Made by a program: the position numbers and the translations under genes
In this document: piece by piece, positions 47,266 to 59,169 of the stretch
How the letters are laid out: the number at the start of each line of letters is the position of its first letter
Numbering within the stretch: the stretch's first letter is position 1
Notes under the pieces: generated by a model
Database searches by the model: none
Seen by the model: only the letters and a program-made list of their open reading frames with translations
Told to the model about the DNA's origin: nothing
Assembly (NCBI GenBank): GCA_032622095.1
Contig: CP136069.1
Span: forward strand, 122,688,126 to 122,752,125
Direction of reading: 5' to 3'
Length of the DNA stretch: 64,000 nucleotides
Origin: Siphonodentalium dalli
Taxonomy: Eukaryota > Mollusca > Scaphopoda > Gadilida > Siphonodentaliidae

Positions 47266-49090
47266 GGGCCTATACTATAGAATACAATTTTTGTAAAATC
47301 AGGCTTATTTGAGCCGTACAGAAGGTGTCGAGTACTATGGACCACTGTAATCTAACAGCGAACGCGATTTCTTGTAAATCACAAAAAGACGGCAAATCGA
47401 GTACTATCGACCACCGTTCGTTAAACACACATCTAAACATTTGTGATTTTGTCAAGGGAAATTACTCTAATGATATATGTGAATGGTTATTTGTGTCAGT
47501 TGGTGAGTGATTTAGATGATGAATAAAGGTACATTATGTGTGAATGGTTTCCGATATATACTTGCGTTATTTTGACCACACTTGCGCACGGTGGAAGTAT
47601 AATTCCTTCGGTATCGTGTGGAATACTTACCATTTTCAGATGTTTTACGTTACATGTTTCTTAACGGTTTGTCGAAAAAGGTCGGCAAACACACATATCG
47701 GTTGCCCTTCAAATGGCTACATCAACTTGATATAGCAATATTACCAAGGGTGGAACCTGATTTGTCTAGCTAGCTTTGGGCAGGGACAGCGGCTGAAATA
47801 TTAGAAGTGGAAACATCTAGACCTTAATAGTTGAAAAGTTTGAGGTACAATGCAGCTGGAAAAATTCAACCCATGATGGGGGTGCGATGGCTGTTCTCGG
47901 ACTTGGTATTTTCGACCTGTGTCGAGGATGGGTGTTCATTTGGAAATTCCATTGTGGACTCCCTCGTCCAGGGTTTCCGGGGACATCCAACCTCGATTTT
48001 AAAACATATATACATATAGCACCATCTACTTAAACTACACCCAATTCTCTGTCCCTTCCATGTATACCAACTAAGCGGCTGAAATTAGGTAAACATATGA
48101 CATTCGGTTTATAACCAACACGCACTACTACATTGGTAAGTTAGGGATCAGGGGACCCCGATTTTTTCTAAGAATTCCATCATGGAACATTCTGTGTGAC
48201 ACTATTGGCCAAATTAAATAGTTTAGACCACAAGGTGAACGCAAACTTCTTGAGCACACAAATGCCATGCGGTTCAAAAAAGTTACATGCTGTCATGGTA
48301 AATATTTGGGGTCCACTAATTCTTAACGCAACTTAGCCTGAAATTATCAGTAACCGTTTCAACACGAAATGCCAGCACCCCCCCCCCCCCCCGATTCACC
48401 GCGTATCCGCGTACCTTCGCACACATATCGTTTATATATACGTTTTGAGCCCAAGCCCGACAACTGTAACTCTTTAATTCCATTCATAATTAAAATCTAG
48501 GCAGCTGGCATGGCTATCTCCTTTCAACTCCATTGAGCGTAAACCACCTACAATGGGTTAACAATTGAAATTCCGTGACCGCATTACAAAGAACATGTAC
48601 CCAGCTAATCGCACTCCTCATTATCCGCACGAAGAATTCGTGATCACGGCGTGACAAATCAATAATGTAGCCTATGCAGTTGTAATGTAATAAAGAATTT
48701 TTACAAAAATGGTATTATTGCTGTACTATAGAACCCGCTTAGCCAGTACTTTATCATTCCGTATTGCGATTTTTTACATATTACAAAGCTGTGGCGTTCG
48801 AGTACTATGAAAACATGCAAAGATGAAACTTTCAGGCCCCCTTTTCTCCACCAAATGCAAAGATTTTCCGGTCAAGTAAATCCCGGTATATAGATGGTTC
48901 GTCAAAAAAGATCATATAAGTTATACATGTCAATGTATTTTGCATATAAAGAGTTTTGGGCATATGTTGAGTTTCAATCTACAATGAAAGAAATGCACTA
49001 TTAGAAATACAGTCGAATACTATAGAACACAAAATATGAATCACAAATTAACGCTGATATTACAAAAATTGTATTCTATAGTATAGGCCC
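47266..49090. mobile_element. PIF/Harbinger-like non-autonomous element, copy 2
   Basis: The ends are GGGCCTATACTATAGAAT and the exact complement, extending through ACAATTTTTGTAA. CTG is at both flanks (47263-47265, 49091-49093), a 3-bp duplication of the CWG type. Subterminal motifs TCGA(G/A)TACTAT occur at 47328, 47397, 48797 and 49013. The interior differs from copy 1 and has no transposase-like frame. A C14 tract is at 48378-48391. Confidence 0.78.
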
Positions 49091-49195
49091 CTGGTGTCGC
49101 ATGAGTTGACAGATGGAATACATTCGCTTTACTAGTGAGTATATGGTATTGGCGTATTGTTCGGTGGCTATATACAGGACATATCCTATATATGG

Positions 49196-49345
49196 AAATA
49201 CATTTTATAAAAAGCGATGTACATCTACGTCACTACAAGTCGATTGTGTACACTCGTACTTAACCAAAGTGTAATTACACTATACCGGTCAAAATCAAAT
49301 GACCCAATTCTTCTGCAAGTCATTTCTTAAATAGTTCTCCAACGC
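49196..49345. mobile_element. Fold-back family F2, partial copy
   Basis: It starts AAAAAGCGATGTACATCTACG and ends with CCGGTCAAAATCAAATGACCC; the middle of the family and most of the hairpin left arm are missing. Confidence 0.6.
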
Positions 49346-49549
49346 AAATGTTCCACCAATAAGTGTATAAAATCTCAACTTGAGAACATATTTACGGGCC
49401 ATACTTTTCATAACATTTCAGAGTTAGTAATACTGTCAAGCTGTATGAAATCACAAGGAGAGTTGGACTCGGATTCAGAAAGTGTTATTTTGTCATAAGA
49501 GTTAGCAAACATATTCCTGGCATTTTTGTTTTACTTTACTTGCATGCCT

Positions 49550-49655
49550 GACCTGTGTGATGGCTCAATGAGTTCTGGTAAGCCTGCAGTATGGTTATAT
49601 CCTGACCTGTGTGGTGGCTCAATGAGTTACGGTAGGCCTGCAGTATGGATATAAC
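49550..49655 (+). repeat. Short tandem duplication
   Basis: CCTGACCTGTGTG(A/G)TGGCTCAATGAGTT... followed by GCCTGCAGTATGG is present twice, about 53 bp apart. Confidence 0.75.
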
Positions 49656-49675
49656 GTATGGAAATACATTTCATA

Positions 49676-50008
49676 AAAAAACGATGAACACTTACATGAT
49701 TACAAGTCGATCGTGTGCACGAGATCGCTGTGTGGTATCCACTTCACAAAGAACAACGAACCGCCTACGTCACTTCATATGTTGAACAATATGCTACTTA
49801 CAATGGTTTTGGTAGATATGAATTGTTCACATTACTAATGTTCTATCAAAATGTATAATTATGATTATAAGAAATGACTTTCAGATTGATTGGGGTAATT
49901 GGTTTTGACCGACAGAGCAATTAAACAAAGTTCGTGTGAATCCCATCGGGAATCAATCACACTTTGTTTAATTACTCTGTCGGTCAAAATGCAATGACCC
50001 CAATTCAT
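49676..50008. mobile_element. Fold-back MITE, family F2, full copy
   Basis: Head AAAAAACGATGAACACTTAC, middle GAACAATATGCTACTTACAA, and a strong hairpin at 49884-50008 (GAGCAATTAAACAAAGTTCG / complement). It parallels 54946-55225 and the complement of 16034-16345. Confidence 0.8.
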
Positions 50009-50468
50009 TTACCATCCATATATAGTTAATTGTTCCCCGTATATGACCATCGATCCCACCATTACGTTATATAAACCTAAATACTGAACTGACCAGTGAT
50101 CACGGTCACAACATGATGATTATATTGACGAAATAACGGATATATTCCGAAACTAAAAAAACAAAAATTGAATTTTTTTTTTTTTAAATAGTGTTTTTTT
50201 TTTTAATTTGTGGTGACATTTCCCGATGAAATTAACCTCTTGTAAGGTCTTTCCTCCAGCGGTAAAAAAAGTGACAACATCGTGATATGGCCAAACCGCT
50301 GATAGGATAATACACTATATAGTAAACCAGAGGTGTGATTACAACTGTGCTTTGTCTTATTATTAATGCTCTGTCTATATATACAAGAAAACCATAGTCA
50401 GAAAAGGTAACGCCACCAAGATCATATTATTAGCCATAAATATAAATTATAATATAATTATAATATAA

Positions 50469-50520
50469 AATATTATTCATTAGTTAGCGCTAATATAGGC
50501 GCTAACTAATGAATAATATT
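50469..50520. repeat. Perfect 22-bp-arm palindrome
   Basis: AATATTATTCATTAGTTAGC plus GC, an 8-base spacer, then the exact complement. It lies in AT-rich DNA. It may be the centre of a small fold-back element. Confidence 0.8.
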
Positions 50521-50524
50521 ATTT

Positions 50525-52038
50525 GATTGACTTGTTAAATAACATCTAATAAATATTCATCTTATTCACAACTTTAAGGAGTCCTGGCACACGAGAATAT
50601 TTATCGCCGTTTGATTTGCACCAAGTGAACTCGGCGCATATATAATTGATAGAACAGACCTCTAGTATGATGATCGTGTCGTTATTTGTTTAAAATACGT
50701 ATCAATTGATATATACGCACCCGTTCCCTCATTAAAATCTACATATATCGCCCATTTTAGGGGACCTCCGCGAATTCGGGGATTTCCGCAAAGTGACCTC
50801 CGCAAATAGGGACCTACTGCAAATCGTCGCACCCAATGCAATTTGTAAACAAATACGATTGACATGCGTTTTAACGAGGTGAGCTTAAATTAAATGAAAG
50901 AAGCAATGCTACATAAAACTATTTGTCATGGACTCAGCCAGTGTGCCATATATCTGTGTCAACTAAGGTCGCTTTGCGTGGTAAAAGTGAAAAGTGAAAG
51001 TGGAAATTCGGAAAATCCTATTGAAAATGAAAGTACAATTTTGGGAATTTCGCGGCATATTGAGAGAATCTATACTATTGAAAGTGAATGTACGATTCCT
51101 GGAATTCTATCAGATATCGCGACTCTGCTCGTTTTCGTGATCATAGGTTATATAGGGCCTATATGACCACGAAAACCAGTCGAGTCACGATACATCCATC
51201 GGTACAAACACATTGTGTATACGATACAATTTTGACTTGATGAACAGAAAATAAAAGATCGCGGTTACTACAACAGAACAGACATGCGCACTCCAATTAA
51301 AATTACCCATAATTCACCTCACTACACCAGGGGCTCCCAATGGGTTATACATTATTTTCAGGCTATCAGATTATTTATATTTTCAACAACATATTATTAC
51401 ACCGCCTACTTTAAGTTTACAATTTCAGCCTGTCATGACTCTATCGATACGTTGAGTCATATTTTCAAAAACATATTATACACCGGTAGCGTTAACTTTA
51501 CAATTTCAGCATCTACGTGATTCTATCGGTACGATTGAGTAAGATACCAAAAAAAAAATCTTCCACAATGCATTCGCCCAGTCGACCACAGAAAATCAAA
51601 ATCTCCAAAACAACTTACACCACCTTGTGGCGTAATAAATGGTCCATAGTCGATGTGGGGCTGTTACTATTGCGAAATAGATGTGATGATGACCGAACTG
51701 AACCTGTGGTCTGGACAATCTAAAATGGGAATAATGTATTCCATAGTGTGTTGAACGTATCTATTCTCAATTGCAGTCACATTACAAACCCAATTTTCCA
51801 ATTTCCTATCAGTTGGATAGATTGAAGTACCAGCCGGGAATTTTAACCTCAATGGTGGGGCATACAGAATAAATTTTCTATTGGGGCAGATGGAGGGTTC
51901 AAATCGTGTTTGTAATGCTGGACATCGCCGACACGTTTATACTTCGTTTATGTATTTATATTTAGCTAATCGGTGACTTTATACACTAATAATATTTTTA
52001 ATAACACATTCCTAATGAATATGAGTCGGACTCGCTGC
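50525..52038. other. No gene seen; 82-bp duplication inside
   Basis: TTTTCAA(C/A)AACATATTAT starts units at 51380 and 51462, each followed by ACACCG and TTTACAATTTCAGC. Other short frames are not protein-like. Confidence 0.45.
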
Positions 52039-52463
52039 TTTAGGGTACGTTCATACGCTGGCAAGTTTGCACGGTATGTCTTTTGCAGGCATTTCGTCAT
52101 AGAAAACCACATGGTGCCAGAATATGAACGGAAACATGCACATAACATGCATCTTTACCAAAGCTAACGACATGAGAAGTAAAGTTTATTTAGTTCCACT
52201 TGTAACGGTACTACTGTAATTTGCCTTCAAATATATGTATGATTTATTCTTGCGAGATAAATGCATGTTATTTACAGGCAAATTCCGATAGCATCGCTAC
52301 AGGTATAGAACTACATATATTTTACTTCTCACGTAGTTAGCTGTGGTGCAGTTGCATCTTATATGCTTGTTTCCGTTCATATTCTGGCACCATATAGCTT
52401 TCTACAACAAAATGCCTGCAAAAGATACCCTGCAAACTTGCCAGTGTATGAACGAACCCTAAA
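52039..52463. mobile_element. MITE with about 125-bp terminal inverted repeats
   Basis: The left end is TTTAGGGTACGTTCATACGC and the right end is the complement of TTTAGGGTTCGTTCATACAC. Both arms continue with CTGGCAAGTTTGCA, GGTGCCAGAATATGAACGG and end near AGCTAAC. It is 425 bp and non-coding. No clear target duplication could be read, so the superfamily is open. Confidence 0.82.
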
Positions 52464-52549
52464 TGTCCTAATAGTCTCTTGATGACTGGAAACTATTTTC
52501 TCCATCCACACAGGTCTCATTTGGTCGCTGGTGGACAGCTATGTGTAGA

Positions 52550-52904
52550 AACAAGAACATAACTTCTTTTTGCAGACTTTGGTGCAGCCACATCTGATAA
52601 GCTCACGGAGAGCAAGGTTAACAGGTGGAAGTTCTCCTCAAAAGGGCATCCATCTGCCATCTATGTTCTGCCATCCACATAAGTCAGGCGAAGGTAGTTC
52701 TACGTATTTAGAGAACACCTGTGATAAACAACTTGCATATCGTGAAGCACGTCTCGTATGTTGGACAGGTGAATCCCTTGTCGGTGGAATCCGATCCACA
52801 TGACGACTATGTTTGCAGAATAGTTCCCTCCTGGCCCCGTTGACAGTAAGTTGGTCGCTTACTCTGTGATACGTCAATACAAGGATACGCTCCAAAGTCG
52901 GCAT
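52550..52904 (-). pseudogene. Fragment of a Cys-rich protein family common in marine invertebrates
   Basis: The minus strand codes RRELFCKHSRHVDRIPPTRD, VQHTRRASRYASCLSQ, LPSPDLCGWQNIDGRWMPF and, after a frameshift near 52638, LPPVNLALRELIRCGCTK followed by VCKKKLCSC. The order IPPT...LQHTKRA...W..W...DG.W.P...LP......EL..CGC is a recurrent pattern I know from many uncharacterised, often mobile-element-linked invertebrate proteins. Its function is unknown. Only the C-terminal end is here, and a frameshift breaks it. Confidence 0.55.
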
Positions 52905-54097
52905 TCATATCTCAATATCTCCATTTACATCATTTGTCAACTGGGTGAATATGTCAGAAATTTCCGGGAAATTCGACCAGGTTGTAAATGCCTTCTTTTT
53001 TCCAATAGTAGAAAAGAATGCCTTTTCGTTTTCCCATATTAAACATATATGGGAATGTTATTGCGTGCAAACAATGGATTGTTTCTAATTCAAACATTAC
53101 TAATATTTCGTGTTATTATACATTATGATTCAAATGACACTTCCCGCTGGAAGAAATCCGTACTATATTCACATATCGGGCATTTGCTGGGAAATCTTAT
53201 TACAAAATCAGGAACGAACCACATAAAAATCCACCAACGAAGGATATCGCGTGGAACATTTGAGCCCCAGTTTATATGTGAGAGACGACTTTACAAAAAA
53301 CTATTAACACAAAGTACACACACAAATAGCACCACAAGAAGATTTAAATCTCACGTCAAGACGAGTGTGGACATTTACATGTAACTAAAATATTGTCGTC
53401 TTCAATCATTATTAATGAATACACTACACTACATATTGCCACACCAAGGGTCAACATATATATGGAAAAATGAATCCCTTCTGAGTTGATACTATTATCG
53501 TGTTAATATCTGCTAATTGCCTGCGCGGACAGCTCATGAATAAGCTCATTTCCAAACATGTTCCATTCAAATGCAGCGTTCTGTGTAATCTACTATGAAT
53601 GTGAAGAGCGATAATCATATAAGAATGTTATAATTATTTTTGGACAAGTGTATTAAACCCTATAACTAAACACCTGTGGTGTAGGTTCTCTCTTCAAAAT
53701 TGGATCAATGCCCTAGTAAATACTACCTGTTTAAATTATACCCAATATGAAATTATCGGGACTGCTTCGATTTATCGGTGACGCACTGAAGTGACACTGT
53801 CCAGCATAATGAAGGTCACACCAACAACGTTATGTTTTATTCAGCTGTTCAATGTGTCGATATTTACGCAGGATTTATGCTGATCGCCAAGGATTTATGA
53901 CTCCGGGTATTTATCCAAAGTTTTTCTTGAACTTGAATAACTAAAAAGTTATGATATTTATGGAAAAATGAAAATAAAGGACGATTTATCATGGTGATGA
54001 ATTGGGGACAACAGATTGGAGTTCGTGAATGTTGCTGCAGGTTCCCCGAATCAAAATCCAAGGTACGCTTGCATCGACGTAGATGGAGATAAAATAA
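52905..54097. other. No gene seen
   Basis: A 111-codon open frame at 53049-53384 has no recognised domain. Possible upstream exons of the gene that follows could not be identified. Confidence 0.4.
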
Positions 54098-57000
54098 TAG
54101 GGCAATTAATATGGACATTGCTTATGAGAACATTAGAAAACTTGTTCTTGAAACGGACAGAGCTCGCTGGAGAACGGCTTTGCTTCAGATGTTCAGGAAC
54201 TGCATCTTCAAAGATGATTTGGATAAAGAGCTGTTATTCTTTAAAGAAATAGTGAGTACAGACACATGTATACAACAAAAGGGTAATCTAACATGTATCT
54301 CATTATGTTATACATTACATATAAAACGTTATATATTGTAATGTAAAATAAAATAAAAATGATTTCGGACACATATTTTGAGGATCTCCAACGAGTTATG
54401 TTGGGATATCAGATTTTATGAAACGAGTTTGATAAATTTGATTCACAACGAGTCGTAGACGAGTTGTGAATTAAATTTATCAAACGAGTTTCATAAAATC
54501 TTATATCCCAACATAACGAGTTGAAGATCGTGTATATCACATGAAAAATTAGAGCTTTATGCCTTTTCATCAAATCAAAATCCTTAGAAGAAGATGCAAA
54601 ATGCATACATTTATTTACAGCGTTGGCTGAGACGCTTCACAACCGTATACGACAGTATTGCGCGCTCTGGGTCTGGCGACAGAAAATATAGTTCCCCAAT
54701 TTACCTCTTTGTTTTTGTGTATATTTTCGTTGACTTAATGAACAAAGTAATCATTTTATTATTATATTAATTCGCCCGAATCAATATAAAGAAGCGCGGT
54801 CATTTTGTTGGCGCGATGCGTGTGTGAAGACGTAGATTTTGTGTAACGTCACTCATTTGAAATAATTGTCGAGATTACACTGTTATAAAGAGACGATCTA
54901 ACTTTTCCAAGGTTTATCAAGAAACAACTGAAGTATCCAGTGCATAAAAAGCGACGAACCACCTACGTCACTTCAAGCCGATCACGTGATCGCGCTCGCT
55001 GCGTGTTGTTATTGGAAGACTGTTGTCATTTGAACAATATGTTACTTACAATTATTTTGGTAGTTTTTAAAATTAGTTTATGCTATTAATGTTTTCTATT
55101 TAAATGTACTGGTAATTGATTGTAAGGAATGACTAGAAGATCGATTGGAATTGGTTTTGGGATTAACACACTTTGTTTAATTACTCTGCCGGTCAAATTC
55201 CAATGACCCCAATCGATCTTCCATTCATTTATTATTTGAATGGAAATTCTATATGACATGTCAGTTCCTGTTGTGTCTGGTGGCTGAATTTATTCACAAT
55301 TCTGATATCATTTTAACCGATATCCCACCAAGAATAACTTAAATGTTGTTTGAAACCCGAAAGCGGAAATCGATTCAATCTAATTGCGAATCATCTCGGT
55401 TGATAGATGCCGGCCTGCAAGTCGAAAAAAAGTCCTGTGAGCAATATTTTTCTACTCGATTAATTACCGTGCAAGATCATCAAATATCCAGATCATCCTT
55501 TGGTTGTTTTTTGTATGTTCTTGTCGGACTCTTTATTTTTCGCACTAAAGTATTCCAGGTGATATGAAAAAGTTTGTGCATATACATGTTTCTACAGGTG
55601 ATGCGAGCTGAGTCAGATCTGAGAGAAAATGGTTCTGTTCACGCATCGATTGACCTCCCGCCAAAACCACTTCTACTGAATCTTGAGCACTTGAGGAACT
55701 TCATGCGTGGGATGACCTTCGACATCACAGAACCTGATACCAACTCTGATATCACCGTCATTGATGTTCGACCCACTGACCAAACGTCGCCGGAAGCCCT
55801 GCGGGGGATGCATTTGTTACTCTCTGTATTTGAATGTGAGTAGCTGATTGGGTTTATGCATGCATCATGATTGCTCATGCATGTCACATTGCATATTTCT
55901 GACCAAGGTCGCTAGTCCAATCGTTATTGGTCTGCCAACTTCACATTATATATAATCCTGTTCATACATATGATATTCTATGTTATACATACATAGCAAC
56001 TGGCGGCTTTATAATCACACGATACATTTAATTTAGTACTTATCCAAAGAAACCGTGACGATTCCCTTCGATTGTCAATTTTAACACAATTCGAATGGAA
56101 ATAACTATCACAGCGGATTAGTGCTGCCATTCAGCTGACAGAAGGGCTTACTCCAAAGTGAGGAAAAACTTCAAACAAATAATTTATTCAACATGTATTC
56201 AAGAACATGGGTAGCATAATTGCGTGAGCTTGCCACAATGTTCAGTCAAGTTGATAAAATATAGAGCAGTAGCACAATCATTATGATGCACTCGATCATG
56301 CCATGAATCTCTACTCTATCTAACGGCCGTAGGGATCATATTCCACCTGTACAAAACCTTGGAACTTTTTGAAGTTTTGACAGGGAACCTTATAAAGTCG
56401 ATAAAATAACGCGGGGAATAAATTTCTTTGTTAATACATGTTATTAGTTTATTCATCATTAGGCGAAGGTCCCGGCTCAAGATTTCTTTATTTAAGGGAC
56501 GTTGTGTGCGATTTTGCTTTGCGCCATTTACAATGATGGAATTTCTCCAGGGTAATTAATTCAATGCTTTTTTAGATAACGGCTCACTAAAGTCACTAAA
56601 AGGCAACCAATTTCGAGCAAGTTGATTATCGAGGAACAAATATAAACAAAGAAATATATTCCCTGCCTCGTTTGTTTAATGTTAGCATAGTACAGTTCCC
56701 TGTCAGAAGGGGTCAAAATCAAAAAGATCCCAGGTTTTGTACTGGTGCAATATGGTCTCTGGGCGTTAAACATAGTAGAGATTCATGGCATGATCTATGA
56801 TTGCACAAACTTTGCGTTGTAAGCCATTCCCTGGCTGAAATTCGAAACATGAACATTGTATAATAGAAAGGTTTTTTCCCGGCTACAATGGTTTTGTCTA
56901 CTGCTCTTATACGCCGATATTGCACATTAATTTTCATTCTGATCTATCATGTCTGCAGGCTTGTCGTGGGATGAATCGAGAATGGTTCTCAGCCTCAATC

Positions 57001-59169
57001 AAGATGAAGGGGAAGTCATCCTAAAATTTGTGAGTCCAGAGCTCTTCACTTAAGTGTCTGTGTTGGTCTAAAGATACAACGAAATAGATTTGAGTCAAAA
57101 AGACGTTGACAAATTTCTTGTCTCTATAAAAACTTATTTTAAATGAGAATTTATATGTTGAATACTTTTAATAAGCGAAATGTATGTAACGCCTATTTCT
57201 ATTGTATTTGTTGGAAAATTAACACATTACATTCGATAGGTGTTTCATAGAGCTGCTGATGGTTGTTGTTGCTGAAAAATATTGCTGGGGAGAGATAGAG
57301 CATCTGTAAGAAAGAGAATGATATTTGAGTAATTATGAAAATGTGGGTCTGTTAGCATGGACTTGGCGACAGAGCTGGTGTCTCATGCAGCCCCCCCCCC
57401 CCAACTTTGGTCAAAATTTTCAAAAGTTTGAAATTCCATACCTGACCCAACATTAGTTGGACATTTCACACCAATAATAGGTTGAAATTGTTCTCTTAAT
57501 TTGATTAATGCGGAATTTGCTGTTTTTAGACCACCATTTGTATATATTTTCTTCCTGTTGACAATCATTTTGGACTTACATGACCATCAGTTTGAAGTAT
57601 TCCAACCTTGGTGGGGTGTCAGGTTGGAAATTTCCAACAATTGGAAAGCTTGAGGCTAGTCTAGATGCTAGGATTTTGCCATTTTAATGTACAGATTTCA
57701 ATATTTGCTCACATCAAGCCGAATCATGGTAGGTCCGGTGTGTCTTGATCCATCACCTGTCGCCATGTCAAAATCTGCTAATTAATTAAAAAAAACGAAT
57801 TTTCCTGGAGTGAGACCACTAGATGTTAGGATTTTGCAATTTTCAGGTTCAGATCCAACACTTTTCTCATACTGCATGGCCCCAGTGGATTCTGTTCTTC
57901 CCTATGGCCAGTGCCACAAGACTACTGATCCTTCATAATATACCATTCAGGGCTGTGGGGGAAGAGTTGTAAAAAATCAAAGCCCAAGGGGTGGGGTGTA
58001 AATGGAATTAGGCATATTGTAATTTGATCTGGTTCAAGAGGGAGGTGCGGTTGGGCATTCAAAGTAGGACACCCCCTCTCCAAACGGAAACACTCTTCAA
58101 AATTTGATCTCAAAGTAGGATAAGTAATTTGTTTGGAAACTCAAACTATCGAAACAACCTATTTTCGGTCTGAATTTTCTAAATTCCTCCCTTTCAGGCA
58201 TGGAAGTTCTAACTTCTGAAACGTATAGGTGTTTCTGGATCAATTACGCTACCATGTCCAAACACAGTATAATAATTTGTGTCTTCATTCTAGTTCCATG
58301 CATGCATATCTAAAAAAAAATACACATGCATGGCGATGATTTTACTATCTTACAAATAACAGAAACTAACGCCACGTGATACTTTAACACTTCCGTGACT
58401 GGAGCTTCCTGGAATTTTGCTTAAGCCATGTGCCAATGATACGCTGGGGCAGCATTAAAGATTATGTGCAAGTGCATTCTGTTATATATGGGAGTCCCCA
58501 TATAAGAGTTGCCTTGACCGTGTAAGCTAGTACATTCTCTTATATATGCGAGGCTCCCTATGTGAGACCAGCATATATATATATGAGAATGCACTGGTAC
58601 ATGCATGATCTTTAATGCTGCACCAGCGCAGCTCCCGACATGAGTTAATGCCTCATTTTCAGATGGAGTCGTCAGAAGAATACCATTTATCAGAAGAGGA
58701 CATCCATGTTATTGAAAATCTCCAGGAGAGATACCGCGATTGCATTGATAAACTCACAACCGCGAGGCTTAGCATTCAACCGACCATTAGCGGACCCAAC
58801 ATTCAACCGACCATTAGCGAACCCAACAATCAACCGACCATTAGCGGACCCAACATTCATCCGACCATTCGCGGACCCAACAATTGGACAAAATCTACCT
58901 CATCTGTTTTCAGTAACCGCGGAGTTCCAATGGAAACAACACACGACCGTCAGAATCATTTTGGCGACATCAACTCCACGAAGGGCGGTCCCGACCAGGG
59001 ACGCCGCCCCGTTGATACTTCGAAACCTCCAGGATATTCTAACTCAACCGTTTCGAATTGTTACCGGGTGTTCTCTGTGGGACATCACCGTCCGCCTGGT
59101 TGGGAATTATTTATCGTGCTAGACGGACTATTTTCAAAACCCCGTGTGGTTGGCGAAATGATTGTGTAA
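54098..59169 (+). CDS. Spliced host gene, four candidate exons, function unknown
   Basis: Candidate exons are 54098-54251, 55598-55835, 56959-57029 and 58663-59169. Donor GTGAGT follows exons 1, 2 and 3; acceptors are TTTCTACAG, TGTCTGCAG and CATTTTCAG for exons 2-4. Phases agree (0, 1, 0), giving a continuous protein. Exon 1 is helical (YENIRKLVLETDRARWRTAL). Exons 2-3 give LPPKPLLLNLEHLRNFMRGM and, across the junction, LLSVFECLSWDESRMVLSL. Exon 4 gives EEYHLSEEDIHVIENLQERY and then a Pro/Ser repeat region. I do not recognise the family. The exon 1 acceptor (ATAATAG) is weak, and earlier exons probably lie upstream or outside. Introns are full of MITEs. Confidence 0.65.
54383..54529. mobile_element. 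Fold-back element F3, hairpin copy
   Basis: The 147-bp hairpin has arms of about 70 bp (GATCTCCAACGAGTTATG and complement) with internal ATGAAACGAGTTTGATAAAT. It has the same start and ACGAGT-rich layout as the insertion at 4022-4165. It lies in the first intron of the spliced gene. Confidence 0.75.
54946..55225. mobile_element. Fold-back family F2, copy with deleted hairpin arm
   Basis: Head AAAAAGCGACGAACCACCTA, then GAACAATATGTTACTTACAA, but the left hairpin arm is cut short before the AATTAAAC core, leaving only the right arm (TTTGTTTAATTACTCTGCCG). This loses the fold-back. Intronic. Confidence 0.75.
56294..56796. mobile_element. Long-TIR MITE (family L), copy 2
   Basis: The ends are GATCATGCCATGAATCTC and the complement, with about 150-bp arms matching 3638-4951. 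There is no nested element. It lies in the second intron of the spliced gene. Confidence 0.8.
57385..57680. repeat. Relic of the hAT-type family
   Basis: A C11 tract is followed by AACTTTGGTCAAAATTTTC, ACATTAGTTGGACATTTCAC and AGGTTGGAAATTTCCAAC, then CTTGAGGCTAGTCTAGATGC. These words match parts of the element at 62571-63607 and the relic at 25580-25760. Terminal repeats are not preserved. Intronic. Confidence 0.55.
58384..58648. mobile_element. TTAA MITE, family A, copy next to a splice acceptor
   Basis: TTAA at 58384-58387 and 58645-58648. The left end is CACTTCCGTGACTGGAGC and the right end the complement of CTCATGTCGGGAGCTGCGC. The right TTAA is 14 bp before the acceptor of exon 4 (58662), so the insertion replaced the sequence where a branch point would usually lie. 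Confidence 0.78.
58777..58890 (+). repeat. 27-bp coding tandem repeat in exon 4
   Basis: Four 9-residue units: IQPTISGPN, IQPTISEPN, NQPTISGPN, IHPTIRGPN. Because 27 is a multiple of three, a second forward frame also stays open through the array (FNRPLADPT units) and on to 59122. Confidence 0.85.

Noticed and set aside
52039..52050. TTTAGGGT as telomere-like sequence
   Set aside because: It is a single unit at the end of a MITE inverted repeat, not a telomeric array.
53049..53384. A 111-codon plus-strand frame upstream of the spliced gene
   Set aside because: It could be an upstream exon, but I see no supported splice junction or domain, so it was left out of the gene model.
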